DNA from: Saururus chinensis | Taxonomy: Eukaryota; Streptophyta; Magnoliopsida; Piperales; Saururaceae | Direction of reading: 5' to 3' | Assembly: GCA_035235625.1 (NCBI GenBank) | Contig: CP141148.1 | Span: 33,729,057-33,793,056 of the forward strand | Length of the DNA: 64,000 nt | Part shown: positions 61,351 through 64,000 of the stretch, piece after piece | How positions within the stretch are numbered: the stretch's first letter is position 1 | Layout: every line of letters begins with the position of its first letter | The notes under the pieces: generated by a model | Told to the model about the DNA's origin: nothing | What the model saw: the letters and a program-made list of their open reading frames with translations, nothing else | Database searches by the model: none | Position numbers and translations under genes: made by a program

Positions 61351-61861
61351 TTTTTATAGAAGGCGGCTATTTGGCCCCACTATTTATTAGGCCCCCCAAC
61401 TAAGAAAAACGTGGGTTATTTTTTTATTACTCAGTACCCCCCAATTCTCACCCATACAAGGCACCCTAGAAAATAAAAAAATAAAAGAAAAATTTTTTTG
61501 TATCCCCTTTATGGTGTTTAACGTGCATAAAGGTTTTGCCGGCCGGTGGCAAGTAGGCTGTGAGCGTCGGAGTTCTACTAACGCCCCTCCCATCTTCCTC
61601 TCTCTCTTGTTCGTCCCTCCTATCTTCTTCTCCATGCATGAAGACCTTGTTGATTACAAAAGTTTCATCTTTCTCCCACATCGCTGATTACAGAACTTTC
61701 TCCATACATTAGAAATTCCATTACTTCCCATCCTATTCAAAAAAATCCTTTATTTAGATGCTTAGAAAGTCATCTCTATTAATTTTCTGAGCCTTCAACG
61801 ATCATAATTTGGAACCAAAGTACGCCATGGCTACCTGAACTTTTTCACGTTGAAGCCTTCA

Positions 61862-62432
61862 TGCACGTGACGGGGGGTACCCTCCGCCACACCAAAATGA
61901 TTTATACGGGGATTAAATGTCCCCGTCAACTTCTTGAAAAGTTGGCAGTGACTTCTCCCCGCGAACACCCATCTAGTAAATTTCAACCTTCTGGAGCTTT
62001 CCTGGTGGGGGGTATCCCCCGTCTGATTGCAAGGATTCATACGGGGACTAAACATCTCCGACCAGTTATTCCTCATTTGGTGGTGACTGCTCCCTGCCAG
62101 AACTCTTCCAGAAGGTTACAATACTTTCAAAAATCTTCTGATTGTTGTCTGGCGGGGGGTACCCCCCGCCACAAAAAATGTATGCATATGGAGACTACAC
62201 GTCCCAGTCCACTGCTTTGTAATTTGGTGGTGACTGCTCCCTGCCAGAACTCTTTGAGAAGGTTGCAACACATTTGAAAATCTTCTGGAGGTTGTCTGGC
62301 GGGGTACCCCCTACCACATCCAATGTATGCATATGGGGACTACATGTCCTCGTCAACTGCTTCCTAATTTGGCAGTGATCAACTCCTCTAGAAGGTTTCA
62401 ACACCTCAAAAATCTTCTGGAGGTTGCCACAT
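61862..62432. repeat. four tandem units of 135-147 bp centred on a GGTACC palindrome
   Basis: Each unit holds a G-run/C-run palindrome: 61869 (GACGGGGGGTACCCTCCGCC), 62004 (GGTGGGGGGTATCCCCCGTC), 62151 (GGCGGGGGGTACCCCCCGCC, a perfect 20-bp palindrome) and 62298 (GGCGGGGTACCCCCTACC). Shared flanks are ATACGGGGACTA, TTGGTGGTGACTGCTCCCTG, CCAGAACTCTT and AATCTTCTGGAGGTTG. No coding potential apparent. Confidence 0.9.
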
Positions 62433-62523
62433 GCTTAAATCGGACTCCTCCATTTTTTTATGCTTTGGGGTTGTTTTCATTTTCGGTGTTTTGTTAATAT
62501 CTTTATTTTAATCTTTCCATGAT

Positions 62524-62766
62524 GAAGATGGGATGGGAATGGAAGGGATGCGACGGGAGAAGAGGGGATGAAACGACAAAAATGGAGGGGAGGGGAGGAG
62601 AGGGGACGGGAATGTAGGGGAGGCGGCGGGTGGAGAAGGGACGGGATGCAACGGGAGGAGAGGGGATGGGAAGGGATGGAACGATGGGAGGCAAGGGGAT
62701 GGGAGGGAGAAGGTGGGGGGCACGGGCCAGATGAGTTGGGGGGATGGGGGGCGTAGAGGGGTTCAG
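62524..62766 (+). repeat. G/A-rich (polypurine) tract, about 240 bp
   Basis: Runs of GGGA, GGAA and GAGGGGA with few pyrimidines, for example GGAGGGGAGGGGAGGAGAGG near 62583. Such DNA can form triplex or quadruplex structures. The Pro/Ser-rich reading on the other strand is an artefact. Confidence 0.85.
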
Positions 62767-62779
62767 AGTAAAAAACATT

Positions 62780-64000
62780 TTTATGGTGAGAGTGGGGTGT
62801 AGGGAAGTAAATTTTGTGTTTTCTTTTGGGTGTGTAAAGTTTGGGGGGTCCTGAGTGAATAGTGGGGGAGGGGAATAGTCATGTTCTTTTTTCTAACTAG
62901 TGCTATTACTATGAGACATAAGGGAACATTAAGCATCTTTGTTGTTACGTCTGAACCAAGACTATGAAGAAGTCAAATTCAAATTTATTTTACTTACCAA
63001 TTGTAGTAGACAAGGTCGATCCACAGGGAAAGCCTTGTGCAATAAAGAAAATAGTTATGAAAAATAGTAGAGGAAGAAAGAAAAATTAAGAAAGAAATAG
63101 TAGAAGAGTATTAAAAAAATAAAAAGTCGAGAAATCAAGATGAGAAAATACTAAGGCATTAAAGATCATTGTAACATCTAATGATGTTCTTTATGTATCA
63201 TGTTAGCTCAGTTAGAATCGAATGAGAATTCTATCTAACCGCAAGATATGAACATTAAAAGCAAAAACAAACATGGAAAATGCTTTGGATAAATGAAGGA
63301 TAAAAATAATTGCCTCCTTAAGAGTTCTATGTATCCAAATCACAAAAGATCAAGAAAGAGAGCCTTCAAGCATCTTATGTATCCAAATCACAAAGAAATA
63401 AGAAGAAGAACAATATTAGATGAACATCACTTTCAAATAACTAATACTTGAAACCATTGATGAAACATGAATAAAACTCCATTAGATTGTTACAAATCAC
63501 CTCTAGCCTTAGCTTGAGAGCTTAGAAAGTCATTACAATAAAACTAAAGACAAAAATATAAAATAGGAGAAGAAAAATAGGAGAAGAGAGCTCCAAAGAT
63601 AAGGGGATGATGCCTCTATCATGTCCACCCCTCTATTTATAGGAATAGAAGAGGTTGCTTTAAAGAGGAAAGTAAAATCATATCTCTGGATTGCATCCTA
63701 ATTGATTGCCTGATTGGTTGCACCTTTGGCATTGATTAGATTCTAAATCAATCAAATAAATTAATAATTTATTTAGCAAATAAGTATCTTTGAATCTTCC
63801 TTTAGTTATCCAATCATCTTCATTGTTTTTCCTTATGTGTATCAATTACAATTAATGAAAATATTCTTCATGTGCTAGCCTCAGGTTAGTTTACTAGCTG
63901 TTCGTTTGCATACCAAATTCGACCCATAAATCTTCAGAATTTGGAATTTCTTCCTAAAATAATAAATGTAGCCACGGAAGTCTTCTTTCCAATGCCACCA
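62780..64000. other. intergenic; possible LTR-type sequence, no gene
   Basis: AT-rich. AGACAAGGTCGATCCACAGG at 63010 resembles a motif common in plant gypsy LTRs or their flanks (from memory). TATGTATCCAAATCACAAA occurs twice (63329 and 63378). No boundaries found. Confidence 0.3.

Overview
This is a stretch of nuclear DNA from a flowering plant. It has spliced genes with GT/AG introns, plant-specific gene families (ATL-type RING-H2, XBAT32-like ankyrin-RING, SRO/RCD1-like), plant Copia and other LTR retrotransposons and many MITEs. I cannot name the species. Gene density is low: I find only two genes that look intact. One is a nine-exon TAD3 gene on the + strand (42271-46695), a tRNA adenosine deaminase subunit. 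The other is a single-exon ATL-type RING-H2 E3 ligase gene on the - strand (49072-50448).

Left part, 1-14482: no gene I would call functional. It holds Stowaway-like MITEs, a small family of inverted-repeat elements, a 760-bp Mutator-type foldback element with a perfect 9-bp target duplication (5514-6273), a decayed plant-mobile-domain/DUF1985-like gene with a 111-bp (TA)n tract beside it, and an 820-bp inverted repeat (9553-10376). A non-coding unit of about 3.05 kb (10689-13743) then begins. It is repeated directly downstream (14483-25501), and the second copy has been split by a Copia element.

Middle, 14483-39000: layers of insertions. Copia element 1 (15446-23380, + strand) lacks most of its reverse transcriptase and carries a 3.55-kb solo LTR (18337-21889) inside its integrase. 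From 38935 down to 27593, on the - strand, lie the remains of an aspartate-semialdehyde dehydrogenase gene. An old Copia (27939-33283) split it in an intron, and a non-autonomous LTR element with apparently identical LTRs (34168-38830) split it in an exon. Directly below it on the same strand is a fragment of an SRO/RCD1-like gene.

Right part, 39000-64000: inverted-repeat MITEs, a LINE reverse-transcriptase tail, a hAT-like element ending 152 bp before the TAD3 start codon, TAD3 itself, the ATL gene, a PIF/Harbinger-like MITE with trinucleotide-rich arms, a broken XBAT32-like gene (55328-58613), and near the end a tandem array whose units centre on a 20-bp GGTACC palindrome, followed by a 240-bp purine-rich tract.

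The genes do not form a pathway together. Three broken or partial gene copies (ASADH, SRO-like, XBAT32-like) beside two intact genes fit a transposon-rich region where duplicated genes decay. All boundaries, identities and frames were read by eye; no database search was run.
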